Shown here: one piece after another, positions 46,716-55,144 of the stretch
How positions within the stretch are numbered: position 1 is the stretch's first letter
Layout: every line of letters begins with the position of its first letter
Origin: Ochrobactrum sp. RH2CCR150
GTDB taxonomy: Bacteria; Pseudomonadota; Alphaproteobacteria; Rhizobiales; Rhizobiaceae
Direction of reading: 5' to 3'
Length of the DNA: 64,000 bases
Assembly (NCBI GenBank): GCA_014138095.1
Contig: JACGXE010000003.1
Span: forward strand, 451,771 to 515,770
Program-made: the position numbers and the translations under genes
Notes under the pieces: generated by a model
What the model saw: the letters and a program-made list of their open reading frames with translations, nothing else
The model's database searches: none
What the model was told of the DNA's origin: nothing

Positions 46716-47900
46716 ATGTCGCGTACGGTCTTTAACTGGGAAGATCCCTTTCTGCTCGACGAACAGCTGACTGAAGACGAGCGCATGATCCGCGACTCCG
46801 CAAAGGCGTTTGCGAGCGATGTTCTGCTGCCGCGTGTGGAAAAGGCCTATCTCGACGAAACCACTGATCCGGAACTGTTCCGCCTGATGGGCCAATCGGG
46901 TCTGCTTGGTGTTACGCTGCCGGAAGAATACGGCGCGGCCAATGCCGGTTATGTTGCCTATGGTCTCGTGGCCCGCGAAGTCGAGCGCGTTGATTCCGGC
47001 TATCGTTCGATGATGAGCGTGCAGTCCTCGCTCGTCATGTACCCGATTTATGCCTATGGCTCTGACGAGCAGCGCAAGAAGTATCTGCCGGGTCTCGTCT
47101 CGGGCGAGCTGATCGGCTGCTTCGGCCTGACCGAGCCGGATGCCGGGTCCGACCCTGCAGGCATGAAGACCCGCGCCGAGAAGATTGACGGCGGCTATCG
47201 CCTGACCGGCTCCAAGATGTGGATCTCGAATTCGCCAATCGCCGACGTTTTCGTGGTGTGGGCCAAGTCCGCAGCCCATGACAATGCCATCCGCGGTTTC
47301 GTGCTTGAAAAGGGCATGAAAGGCCTTTCCGCTCCGAAGATCGGCGGCAAGCTGTCGCTGCGCGCATCAATCACCGGCGAAATCGTCATGGACGGCGTGG
47401 AAGTGTCGGAAGACGCCCTGCTGCCAAACGTATCGGGCCTCAAGGGTCCGTTCGGTTGCCTCAACCGTGCCCGCTACGGCATTTCCTGGGGTGTGCTGGG
47501 TGCCGCCGAAGATTGCTGGTTCCGTGCGCGTCAATACGGCCTCGACCGCAAGCAGTTCGACAAGCCGCTGGCTGGCACGCAGCTTTACCAGAAGAAGCTT
47601 GCCGACATGCAGACCGAAATCACGCTCGGCCTTCAGGCATCGCTGCGCGTCGGCCGCCTGTTCGACGAAGGCAAGATGGCTCCGGAAATGATCTCCATCG
47701 TCAAGCGCAACAATTGCGGCAAGGCGCTCGATATTGCCCGCCAGGCGCGCGACATGCACGGCGGCAACGGTATCCAGATCGAGTACCACGTGATGCGTCA
47801 CGCGCAGAACCTCGAAACTGTGAATACCTATGAAGGCACCCATGACGTTCATGCGCTGATCCTCGGACGCGCGCAGACCGGCATTCAGGCTTTCTTCTGA
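46716..47900 (+). CDS. gcdH: Glutaryl-CoA dehydrogenase
   Basis: This 394-residue FAD acyl-CoA dehydrogenase oxidises and decarboxylates glutaryl-CoA to crotonyl-CoA. The N-terminal helical part, [15 protein letters not shown] (flavin/substrate loop) and the catalytic Glu in [10 protein letters not shown] are present, together with the R in [15 protein letters not shown]. The pattern [11 protein letters not shown] near the start is typical of GcdH rather than other acyl-CoA dehydrogenases. GAGGAGAA precedes ATG 46716. Partnered with a CoA-transferase downstream and a divergent LysR gene. Confidence 0.93.
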   Translation: MSRTVFNWEDPFLLDEQLTEDERMIRDSAKAFASDVLLPRVEKAYLDETTDPELFRLMGQSGLLGVTLPEEYGAANAGYVAYGLVAREVERVDSGYRSMMSVQSSLVMYPIYAYGSDEQRKKYLPGLVSGELIGCFGLTEPDAGSDPAGMKTRAEKIDGGYRLTGSKMWISNSPIADVFVVWAKSAAHDNAIRGFVLEKGMKGLSAPKIGGKLSLRASITGEIVMDGVEVSEDALLPNVSGLKGPFGCLNRARYGISWGVLGAAEDCWFRARQYGLDRKQFDKPLAGTQLYQKKLADMQTEITLGLQASLRVGRLFDEGKMAPEMISIVKRNNCGKALDIARQARDMHGGNGIQIEYHVMRHAQNLETVNTYEGTHDVHALILGRAQTGIQAFF

Positions 47901-47925
47901 AAATAGCCGCCAGCAATGTCCTCCC

Positions 47926-47957
47926 AAGGCCCGCTCGCTTTCTGCGGGCGGGCTTTT
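47926..47957 (+). terminator. Terminator or attenuator between gcdH and the CoA-transferase
   Basis: A 10-bp stem GCCCGCTCGC/GCGGGCGGGC (one T-G pair), loop TTTCT, followed by TTTT. It lies in the 79-base gap inside the gene pair and would reduce read-through into the CoA-transferase. Confidence 0.65.
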
Positions 47958-47979
47958 CCGCTTTTGTAAGGTATCCGAA

Positions 47980-49125
47980 ATGCAGAACACACCGCTTGAT
48001 GGTCTCAAAGTGGTCGAGCTGGCCCGCATTCTGGCCGGTCCGTGGGTCGGTCAGACGCTCTCCGATCTGGGCGCGGACGTTATCAAGGTCGAAAGCCCGG
48101 AAGGCGACGATACACGCAAATGGGGCCCTCCGTTCATTGAAGTCGAAGGCGAGAAGTCGGCTGCCTATTTCCATGCTTGCAATCGTGGCAAACGCTCGAT
48201 TACGGCTGATTTCCGAACGGAAGAGGGGCAGGAGCTGGTGCGTCGCCTCGCGGCCGATGCAGATATTGTCATCGAGAATTTCAAGCTCGGCGGCCTCGAT
48301 AAATACGGCCTCGACTATGAAAGCCTCAAGGCGGTCAATCCGCGCCTGATCTACTGCTCCATCACCGGATTCGGACAGGACGGTCCCTATGCCGAGCGGG
48401 CAGGCTATGATTTCATGATCCAGGGCATGGGCGGCATCATGGATCTGACCGGCGAGCCGGATCGAGAGCCGCAGAAGATCGGTGTGGCCTTTGCAGACAT
48501 CTTTACGGGCCTTTACAGCGTAATTGCCATCCAGTCGGCGCTCATCATGCGCCAGCGCACCGGCAAGGGACAGCACATCGATATGGCGCTGTTCGACTGC
48601 ATGTCGGCGGTCCTCGCCAATCAGGCCATGAACTATCTGGCCTCCGGCGTATCGCCGAAGCGCATGGGCAATGCGCATCCCAATATCGCGCCATACCAGA
48701 CGCTGCCAGTCTCTGACGGCTATTTCATCATCGCCTGCGGCAATGACGGCCAGTTCGGCCGTCTGGTCGGCCTGCTGGACCTTGCAGAGCTTGCGGGCGA
48801 TGAACGCTTTGCAACCAACGCTGCCCGCGTCGCGAACCGAACGGCGCTAACAGAGCTTCTGGAAGAGCGCACCCGCCAGTGGACCCGTGACGACCTTCTG
48901 GCGAGACTGGAGAAGATTGGCGTTCCGGCAGGACCGATCAATTCGGTTGCCGACGTCTTCGCTGATCCGCAATTCATTGCACGCGGGATGAAGATCGACC
49001 CGCAAGGCGTGCCGGGATTGCGCACGCCAATCCGCTTTTCTGATGCGGAGCTTAAAATCGACCATCGCTCGCCCAATCTGGGAGAGCACAGCGAAATGGT
49101 TCGATCGGAACTGGACAAGGCATGA
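47980..49125 (+). CDS. CaiB/BaiF family CoA-transferase, probably glutarate CoA-transferase
   Basis: This 381-residue class III CoA-transferase starts with LDGLKVVELARILAGPW and has the catalytic Asp in AGYDFMIQGMGG and the segment GKGQHIDMALFDCM. Immediately downstream of gcdH, it most likely activates glutarate with succinyl-CoA, as in the human SUGCT and Pseudomonas GcdG proteins. The reaction is inferred from context, because family members differ widely in substrate. A perfect terminator follows the stop. Confidence 0.87.
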   Translation: MQNTPLDGLKVVELARILAGPWVGQTLSDLGADVIKVESPEGDDTRKWGPPFIEVEGEKSAAYFHACNRGKRSITADFRTEEGQELVRRLAADADIVIENFKLGGLDKYGLDYESLKAVNPRLIYCSITGFGQDGPYAERAGYDFMIQGMGGIMDLTGEPDREPQKIGVAFADIFTGLYSVIAIQSALIMRQRTGKGQHIDMALFDCMSAVLANQAMNYLASGVSPKRMGNAHPNIAPYQTLPVSDGYFIIACGNDGQFGRLVGLLDLAELAGDERFATNAARVANRTALTELLEERTRQWTRDDLLARLEKIGVPAGPINSVADVFADPQFIARGMKIDPQGVPGLRTPIRFSDAELKIDHRSPNLGEHSEMVRSELDKA

Positions 49126-49128
49126 ATC

Positions 49129-49154
49129 AAAAACCCCGCTTAGGCGGGGTTTTT
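49129..49154 (+). terminator. Rho-independent terminator of the gcdH unit
   Basis: Stem AAAAACCCCGC/GCGGGGTTTTT with loop TTAG. Confidence 0.85.
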
Positions 49155-49175
49155 CTTTGCAGATATGCTGTTGGT

Positions 49176-49388
49176 TCAGTCTTCCACGGCAACCATGACG
49201 TCCGACGCCTTGACGACGGCATAGGCCGTGCCACCCACAGCAAGACGCAGCTCGTCAACAGCCTCATTGGTGATGGAAGAGGTGACGATCACGCCATTGC
49301 CGATATCGATACGCACATGCGCCGTCGTGGCGCCCTTGGTGACGTCTACGATCTTGCCCTTAAGCCTGTTACGCGCACTGATCTTCAT
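49176..49388 (-). CDS. Molybdenum-pterin/molybdate-binding Mop protein
   Basis: This single-domain Mop (TOBE-type) protein of 70 residues, start MKISARNRLKGKIVDVTKGA, ends with VVKASDVMVAVED. Such molbindins form hexamers that bind and store molybdate. ATG 49388 has a strong GGAGG; the frame begins four codons earlier without a better site. It stands alone between the gcd terminator and tRNA-Leu, with no mod transporter genes near. Confidence 0.87.
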   Translation of the reverse strand: MKISARNRLKGKIVDVTKGATTAHVRIDIGNGVIVTSSITNEAVDELRLAVGGTAYAVVKASDVMVAVED

Positions 49389-49494
49389 GCAATCCTCCAT
49401 GAGTTTGTTCAGGTCTGGAAACTAGCACAGACATCTATGTCAGAGAGGGAGAATATCGAGGGCCGAAGCTGAAACTGTTTATAGCAGGGCTTGG

Positions 49495-49523
49495 AAAAAC
49501 AAAAACGCCCCAGAGGGCGTTTG
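49495..49523 (-). terminator. Terminator downstream of tRNA-Leu
   Basis: On the minus strand a stem AAACGCCC/GGGCGTTT with a 4-base loop is followed by TTGTTTTT. It lies just after the tRNA gene. Confidence 0.75.
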
Positions 49524-49560
49524 CTTAAAATCTAACGATTTCAAATCTCTAAAGAGAGAA

Positions 49561-49645
49561 TGGTGCGGTCGAGAAGACTCGAACTTCCACGGGTTGCCCC
49601 ACAGCGACCTCAACGCTGCGCGTCTACCAATTCCGCCACGACCGC
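49561..49645 (-). tRNA. tRNA-Leu (GAG)
   Basis: This 85-base gene has an encoded 3' CCA and a long variable arm, as expected for a class II tRNA. The acceptor stem GCGGTCG/CGACCGC pairs fully. The anticodon loop TTGAGGT gives anticodon GAG (49609-49611), reading CUC/CUU leucine codons. The TpsiC arm GTTCGAGTCTTC is present. A terminator follows at 49495-49523. Confidence 0.96.
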
Positions 49646-49950
49646 CCGTGGTAGAAGCCGAATTGCTCCGGCGAGTGGGCATTTAGCAAATCACCTTGGG
49701 GTGCACAAGCCCCATCTGCATCATCAGCCAATCTTTTTCGAAAAGAATGTGAAAAACCGTAGCGCATTCATTCCCTCAAACACTGGAAACCCTTATTTTG
49801 CAGGCTTTTTCAAAGACTTCCTGCAAATACTGCTTTTTCAAAAAATCTTCACAAGGCCCGCCATTCAGAGAATGAAAACGCCTAACCAACGCAGAAAGCC
49901 CATGGAATCGCGAATGCCGATTCCAGAAGATTCGCAAAATAGCGGAAAAA
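49646..49950. other. Region between tRNA-Leu and the patatin gene
   Basis: A 305-base gap that should contain the tRNA-Leu promoter on its left side. I saw no gene, repeat or integration scar next to the tRNA. Confidence 0.35.
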
Positions 49951-50895
49951 TTACCCTGCTATGCCCTGAAGACGTCGGATATCCTCCAGACGCTTGATCG
50001 TTTCGACGTAACCGGCATCGATTGCCTCAGCGGCGCGGTGAAAATCCGCAAGCCCGATCTGGCCGACAACTGGCATCAGGGATAAGTCCGGCGGATCACC
50101 CGCCATACGAGCGCGCGAAATTCGGTCCTGAATGATGTTGAAGGCATCCATCATCACACCGGTGATTCCCAGACGTGCTTCCTTCTCGCCATGAACAGCG
50201 CCGGGAAGGCTTTCCTGACGCATCTGGGCGTGTTTGATGACCGCAGCGCGGCCATACTGATCATAATGGAGATTGACCGCCAGAACGAGCCGCTGCTCAT
50301 AAGCGCGGCACACGGATACTGGCACAGGATTAACGAGCGCACCATCGACCAGCACGCGCTCATCCCACCGCACAGGCTCAAATACGCCGGGCAGGGCATA
50401 GGAAGCCCGCATGGCGTCAACCAGCGGCCCGGACGACAGCCATATCTCATGGCCGGTACGTAATTCCGTACAGACCGCCACGAAGGGTCGGGTGAGTTCC
50501 TCTATACGCAGGCCGTCGAGATGTTCGCGCAGGCGCCCATCGAGCTTCATGCCGCCAAAAAGGCCGCTGCCCCGAAATGTGATGTCGAGGAGATTGAACA
50601 TGCGACGGCGGGTCAGACTACGGGCGAATTCTTCCAGTTCGTCGAGTTTGCCCGCCAGGTAACAACCACCGACGAGTGCGCCAATGGATGTACCGGCGAT
50701 CATTTCGATCTTGATGTCAGCCTCGTCAAGCGCGCGCAATACGCCAATATGCGACCAGCCGCGCGCGGCGCCGCCGCCAAGCGCCAGCGCGATCTTGCGC
50801 GGTTCACGCTTGATCTCGGGCTTCTCAATGACTTCCTGAGCAGGCGCTTCGACGTCTATGCTGACAGTCCTGCGCCGTACCCCCCAGTTAAGCAT
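49951..50895 (-). CDS. Patatin-like phospholipase (RssA-type)
   Basis: This 314-residue protein has the patatin fold with a Ser-Asp dyad: glycine-rich oxyanion loop ALGGGAARGWSHIG near residue 40, nucleophile in GTSIGA, and Asp in LVDGALVNPVPV. It lacks a signal peptide and resembles RssA/YchK-type bacterial proteins; its lipid substrate is not known. ATG 50895 is chosen over a GTG four codons earlier because GAGG lies about 11 bases before it. It is the last of three minus-strand genes (folE, hisI, patatin), which are not tightly linked. Confidence 0.88.
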   Translation of the reverse strand: MLNWGVRRRTVSIDVEAPAQEVIEKPEIKREPRKIALALGGGAARGWSHIGVLRALDEADIKIEMIAGTSIGALVGGCYLAGKLDELEEFARSLTRRRMFNLLDITFRGSGLFGGMKLDGRLREHLDGLRIEELTRPFVAVCTELRTGHEIWLSSGPLVDAMRASYALPGVFEPVRWDERVLVDGALVNPVPVSVCRAYEQRLVLAVNLHYDQYGRAAVIKHAQMRQESLPGAVHGEKEARLGITGVMMDAFNIIQDRISRARMAGDPPDLSLMPVVGQIGLADFHRAAEAIDAGYVETIKRLEDIRRLQGIAG

Positions 50896-51010
50896 CACCT
50901 TGGACACCTCATCGTTTCGATCAGATTAGCGAAACATGGTATCCAAAGAATAAATGCTGCAAATTGATGACGCGAGGCTTATTCGCATCATCACATCGTT
51001 TTGAAAGCGA

Positions 51011-51442
51011 TCAATGATCGTGATCGCAGCCGCCGCCATTTTCGATTTTCAGTGTGGTTTCGCCATCTTCACTGACAACCTGACGGTAGAAGCACGAGCG
51101 GCGTCCGGTGTGGCAGGTTGGGCCGTCACCAGCGACGCGAACCTTCAGCCACAGAGCGTCCTGATCGCAATCGGTGCGCAGTTCGATCACGCTTTGCAGA
51201 TTGCCGGAGGTTTCACCCTTCTTCCAGAGCGTGTTGCGCGAGCGCGACCAATAATGCGCGATCCCTGTATCCAGCGTCAGGCGAAGCGCTTCCGCATTCA
51301 TATGAGCAACCATCAAAAGCACGCCATCACGTTCGTCGGTGACAACTGCCGTGATGAGGCCGGAAGCATCGAAGCGCGGCATGAATACCGCTCCTTCTTC
51401 AATCGTCTTTTTATTGGATGGCTGAGCAGGGAAGGTCGTCAT
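51011..51442 (-). CDS. hisI: Phosphoribosyl-AMP cyclohydrolase
   Basis: This 143-residue enzyme opens the adenine ring of phosphoribosyl-AMP, step three of histidine synthesis. Metal-binding residues are in [12 protein letters not shown] and [14 protein letters not shown], and [16 protein letters not shown] is the substrate loop. The start at 51442 has AGGTGA upstream; the frame extends further but without homology. It is monofunctional, lacking the HisE domain, as usual in alphaproteobacteria. The terminal GGGCDHDH could bind metal. Confidence 0.96.
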   Translation of the reverse strand: MTTFPAQPSNKKTIEEGAVFMPRFDASGLITAVVTDERDGVLLMVAHMNAEALRLTLDTGIAHYWSRSRNTLWKKGETSGNLQSVIELRTDCDQDALWLKVRVAGDGPTCHTGRRSCFYRQVVSEDGETTLKIENGGGCDHDH

Positions 51443-51553
51443 TGTCTCACCTGAAATGGATAAAAGGCACGCGCCATAAGCAACGTGCCTTGAAATAGCT
51501 GAAAAACATGGGGTGTGCATACCCGAAAAGCCGAAGCCTTTCGGGATTATGCA

Positions 51554-52201
51554 TTATTTGCTGCGCGACAGGGTCATGAAACGCACCTGTTCATCCACCT
51601 TGACCTTCATCTCTCCGGTGAAGGTGGTGGTGATGGTGGTCGAACCCTGCTTGCGGATGCCGCGCATGGCCATACACATATGCTCAGCCTCGATCATCAC
51701 GGCAACGCCACGCGGCTTCAGAATATTCTGAATGCTGTCAGCGATCTGCGCCGTGATGCTTTCCTGCGTCTGCAGGCGATGCGCGAAAATATCGACTACG
51801 CGGGCGATTTTCGACAGGCCCACAACCTTGTGGTCAGGAAGATAGGCGACATGCGCCTTGCCGATGATCGGAACCATATGGTGTTCGCAATGCGAGAAGA
51901 AGGAAATGTCCTTCACCAGCACCATGTCGTTATAACCGGCAACTTCCTCGAACACGGTGCCAAGCACTTCTTCAGGGCTCTCCGCGTAACCGGAAAAAAG
52001 CTCCTTATAGGCTTTGGCGACACGCTTTGGCGTATCCAGAAGGCCTTCGCGTTCCGGATCATCGCCAGCCCACAGCAGAAGCGTGCGAACTGCAGCTTCG
52101 GCGTCGGCCTGCGTCGGCTTACCGTGCAACGGGGTAACATTTGCCTGCTTCTTTGAAGGCAGACCGGATTCGTCATCTTCTTTGAGGATGCGCGCGTCCA
52201 T
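51554..52201 (-). CDS. folE: GTP cyclohydrolase I, type 1
   Basis: This 215-residue decameric enzyme converts GTP to dihydroneopterin triphosphate, the first step of folate synthesis. The zinc ligands are in [12 protein letters not shown] and the late [26 protein letters not shown] is the catalytic helix. Start 52201 has GGAGAA upstream; the longer frame reads through leader DNA. The N-terminus carries a short variable extension. A long AT-rich upstream region with inverted repeats precedes it. Confidence 0.97.
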   Translation of the reverse strand: MDARILKEDDESGLPSKKQANVTPLHGKPTQADAEAAVRTLLLWAGDDPEREGLLDTPKRVAKAYKELFSGYAESPEEVLGTVFEEVAGYNDMVLVKDISFFSHCEHHMVPIIGKAHVAYLPDHKVVGLSKIARVVDIFAHRLQTQESITAQIADSIQNILKPRGVAVMIEAEHMCMAMRGIRKQGSTTITTTFTGEMKVKVDEQVRFMTLSRSK

Positions 52202-52720
52202 CAGTATTCTCCAGTAGTCTCCTTCATGGAGGAGACGAGTTAAACGGACAATACAACGATACGCTTTGCGAGCGGGCGATGTATTGATCCGGTGGCGTAA
52301 GCTCACCGGACAGGTTTCATGCCTTCACCATGGCACTGTGCTAAAACATGATACCTAAAAACACAAAGGCTTTTCGTATGTTATCATGTCCTAAACCAGA
52401 CTCTTAGAACGTTGAATAATAGTTTCAAGTCCAACGTTCCGACGCCATTAAAAGCGCAGGCATTACTTGCCTAATATATAGGGAGTAAATTGCAACTTCA
52501 AACTGATATCAGAAAACATTTTTTTGTTTTTTCTCTGACTGGTATCAAGGCTTTGAAATTCGTATCATTTTGGCGCAATGAAAGCGACAGAGGCAGGATT
52601 CGAAAAACAACCGTATCTTGCGGAACCTGACGCGTTTAGAATTTGAAGTTCCTGGCTGCTGGCACCATGTTAAGGACATGGAGCTTCAGACCCAGCGCGC
52701 CAGGCAGAAGGCTTACGCAT
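52202..52720. other. Divergent folE-scaffold intergenic region with inverted repeats
   Basis: A 519-base AT-rich gap. Two inverted repeats are visible: ACATGATA/TATCATGT (52346-52353 with 52382-52389) and GAACGTTG/CAACGTTC (52407-52414 with 52432-52439). A further palindrome CTGATATCAG occurs near 52503. These may be regulator sites for folE or the iron-sulfur scaffold gene. No gene is supported in the gap. Confidence 0.45.
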
Positions 52721-53161
52721 ATGATCGACGACATCTACAACAAACGCATCCTGGAATTTGCGGGCAATATGGAGCGTATCGGTCGGCTCGCCGAGCCGGA
52801 TGCCGTCGCCACCATGCATTCCAAGCTGTGCGGCTCGACGGTCACCGTCTATCTCAAGATGACGGACGGTGTGGTGACCGATTTTGCACATGAGGTGAAA
52901 GCCTGTGCCTTGGGGCAGGCATCTTCCTCGGTCATGGCGCGCAACGTCATCGGCGCGACGGCAGAGGAACTGAAGGCCGTCCGCGATGCGATATATGCCA
53001 TGCTCAAGGAAAACGGTCCCTCACCGGAAGGACGATTCGAAGACCTGAAATATTTCGAGCCGGTGCGCGAATACAGGGCCCGCCATGCATCAACGCTTTT
53101 GACGTTTGACGCGGTTGTCGATTGCATTCGCCAGATCGAAGACAAAGCCAAGGCTGCCTGA
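52721..53161 (+). CDS. IscU/NifU-like scaffold protein, atypical ligand set
   Basis: This 146-residue protein belongs to the IscU/SufU family that assembles iron-sulfur clusters. C37 (KLCGS) and C62 (KACALGQAS) match the first two ligand cysteines. The conserved Asp after the first Cys is S39, and the third ligand Cys of the HCS motif appears as A123 (RHAST); a Cys at 135 lies elsewhere. The protein may therefore be a scaffold paralogue with altered chemistry. ATG 52721 was chosen because the family N-terminus (DDIYNKRILEFAGN) begins there. It is followed by yidD five bases later. Confidence 0.88.
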   Translation: MIDDIYNKRILEFAGNMERIGRLAEPDAVATMHSKLCGSTVTVYLKMTDGVVTDFAHEVKACALGQASSSVMARNVIGATAEELKAVRDAIYAMLKENGPSPEGRFEDLKYFEPVREYRARHASTLLTFDAVVDCIRQIEDKAKAA

Positions 53162-53165
53162 CCCA

Positions 53166-53537
53166 ATGTGCGCCTGTGGCAAAGACCACACGACTGAAAC
53201 GCCGCCTCAAACAAAGCGATACAGCCGTAATTTCACCGATCAGTGGCGCAAAACGCCGGGGAGGGTGTTTGGCACGGCGTTGGTCCGATTCTATCAGCTG
53301 ACACTATCGTCGCTGATTGGAAATTCCTGCCGCCATATGCCGACCTGTTCCGAATACGCCTATGAGGCGATCGCCCGCCATGGCCTATGGAGCGGCGGCT
53401 GGATGGGGCTGTTCCGAGTCATGCGCTGCGGCCCGTTCGGCACCCATGGTTTCGACCCCGTGCCGCGCGAATTGCCGGGCGAGCTGAAATGGTATTTGCC
53501 CTGGCGTTATTGGCGCTGCTCGGCCCCTCATCACTAG
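53166..53537 (+). CDS. yidD: Membrane protein insertion efficiency factor YidD
   Basis: This 123-residue protein assists YidC-dependent membrane insertion. The family core is FYQLTLSSLIGNSCRHMPTC and SEYAYEAIARHGLWSGGWMG, with conserved Cys residues, ending CGPFGTHGFDPVP. An N-terminal extension of about 30 residues contains CACGKDHT. The TAG stop (53535-53537) lies inside the end of a dispersed repeat. It is co-transcribed with the upstream scaffold gene. Confidence 0.93.
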   Translation: MCACGKDHTTETPPQTKRYSRNFTDQWRKTPGRVFGTALVRFYQLTLSSLIGNSCRHMPTCSEYAYEAIARHGLWSGGWMGLFRVMRCGPFGTHGFDPVPRELPGELKWYLPWRYWRCSAPHH

Positions 53538-53636
53538 AGCGGTTCCAGTTAAAGCAGAATCGTGGAACCGCTCTATCTAATTGTTTTTTCGCATTATCCC
53601 GCGCAAAACTGCTACGCACTTTTGCTGGAAATGCTC
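53534..53636 (-). repeat. Bru-RS-like dispersed repeat, inverted copy
   Basis: The same element as at 34932-35036 but in opposite orientation: CTAGAGCGGTTCC at the left, GGAACCGCTCTA hairpin, and TTTTGCTGGAAATGCTC at the right. It supplies the yidD stop codon. Confidence 0.8.
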
Positions 53637-53784
53637 CAAATACCCGCATTTTTTGCACGATGCTTAGAATTCATTAACGATATCAATGTTTCTTAGGGAA
53701 TAAGAATTGAGGCATCGTTATGGTCTTTTTCAGGCCGCAATTTGCCTGCACATCCAGCTAGCAATTCCATATCCGCGAGCCATC

Positions 53785-54984
53785 ATGCTGACATCGTCGT
53801 CCCGTATCGCACGTTTCGTTGCTTCTGTAGCGTTTGGAGCTACCGTTTTTTGCGGTTCCGCAGCAATGGCGAAGCCCTCATGGGTCGTGTTCGACGCGGA
53901 CAGCAACCGGATTCTCGGTCAGGACGATGCCAATTTCCAGCGCGCGCCGGCATCGCTCGCCAAGATGATGACGCTCTACATCACCTTCGAAGCACTGAAG
54001 ACCGGTCGTCTCCATTGGGATGACCAGATGCCCATTTCGAAGAATGCGGCTGCCAAGGTTCGCATGAAGCTCTGGCTCAAGCCGGACCAGACCATTTCCG
54101 TGCGCGACACCGTCAATGCAATGATCATCATTTCGGCCAATGATGCGGCGACCGTCATGGGCGAATATATCGGCGGATCTGAAGCGGGATTCGGTCGTCT
54201 GATGACGCAGCGTGCGCGCCAGATCGGCATGAAGAGCACCTTCTTCGTCAATCCTTCGGGACTGACGGCCAATATGACCCAGCTCACCACCGCGCGTGAC
54301 ATGGCGGTGCTTGGCATGGCGCTGCGCCGCGACTTTCCAGACCAGTATGCGCTGTTTTCCCAACGCTCCTTCACCTATCGGGGCCGGGTTTATAACGGGC
54401 ACAACAATCTGATGTACCGCTATGGTGGCGTCGATGGCATCAAGACCGGTTATACGAACGTCTCCGGCTACAATCTCGTTTCGTCCGCCATTATCGGCGG
54501 CAAGCATCTTGTTGGTGTGGTTCTTGGCGCCGGTTCGGCAGGCGAGCGCGACGGCCAGATGGCCAAGCTTTTGACCCGTTATGGCAATGCCAGCGGTGAG
54601 GGGACGGCAGTGGCAATGGCAAAGCCTGCCGCGATTGCATCGTCTCCGAAAGAAACCCCGAAGAAAGATTCGGTTGCAGATCTTATCGATGATTCCCAGA
54701 TTGAGCAGGGCGATGGCGGCTATCTCGTGGCGTCGGCTGGTGCGGCTTGGCGAATCCAACTTGCCGCTACACCGACCCGCGCTGGAGCTGCCGAACTTCA
54801 GGAAAAACTGCGCCCCGCAGTGGAAAAGGTTGCCCATGGCCTGAAGGGCGAGATTTCGCCGGACGGCAAGCGCCGCAAGGTCTATCGCGTCTGGTTCGGC
54901 GGCTTCAAGGATTCCGCTTCCGCTGAAAAGGCCTGCGCCAAACTGAAGAAGCAGCGTATCGATTGCTTGCCGATCAAGGGCTGA
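53785..54984 (+). CDS. D-alanyl-D-alanine carboxypeptidase with SPOR domain (DacF-like)
   Basis: This 399-residue low-molecular-weight penicillin-binding protein trims peptidoglycan stem peptides in the periplasm. A Sec signal peptide precedes SAAMAKPSWVVFD. The three active-site motifs are SLAK (SxxK), SAND (SxN) and KTGYTNVSG. A SPOR domain that binds denuded glycan is at the C-terminus (about 325-399, ending KKQRIDCLPIKG). The start at 53785 gives a clean signal peptide; the longer frame adds nothing recognisable. Confidence 0.94.
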   Translation: MLTSSSRIARFVASVAFGATVFCGSAAMAKPSWVVFDADSNRILGQDDANFQRAPASLAKMMTLYITFEALKTGRLHWDDQMPISKNAAAKVRMKLWLKPDQTISVRDTVNAMIIISANDAATVMGEYIGGSEAGFGRLMTQRARQIGMKSTFFVNPSGLTANMTQLTTARDMAVLGMALRRDFPDQYALFSQRSFTYRGRVYNGHNNLMYRYGGVDGIKTGYTNVSGYNLVSSAIIGGKHLVGVVLGAGSAGERDGQMAKLLTRYGNASGEGTAVAMAKPAAIASSPKETPKKDSVADLIDDSQIEQGDGGYLVASAGAAWRIQLAATPTRAGAAELQEKLRPAVEKVAHGLKGEISPDGKRRKVYRVWFGGFKDSASAEKACAKLKKQRIDCLPIKG

Positions 54985-55144
54985 CATCCCATTTACGGAT
55001 TGCTTTAAACATCCCGACAAATAGCCCTGTCGGGATGTCGTGCTTTACTGGCCCGACAAAAAATATTAGAAGCCTCACAATACTGACAACGCATGATCAT
55101 GAACCACCCGCAATCGTTGGCGGGACTGGATAAGGACGAATAGA

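Noticed and set aside
49561..49950. Genomic island integrated at tRNA-Leu
   Set aside because: No integrase, tRNA-end duplication or foreign gene cluster lies beside the tRNA.
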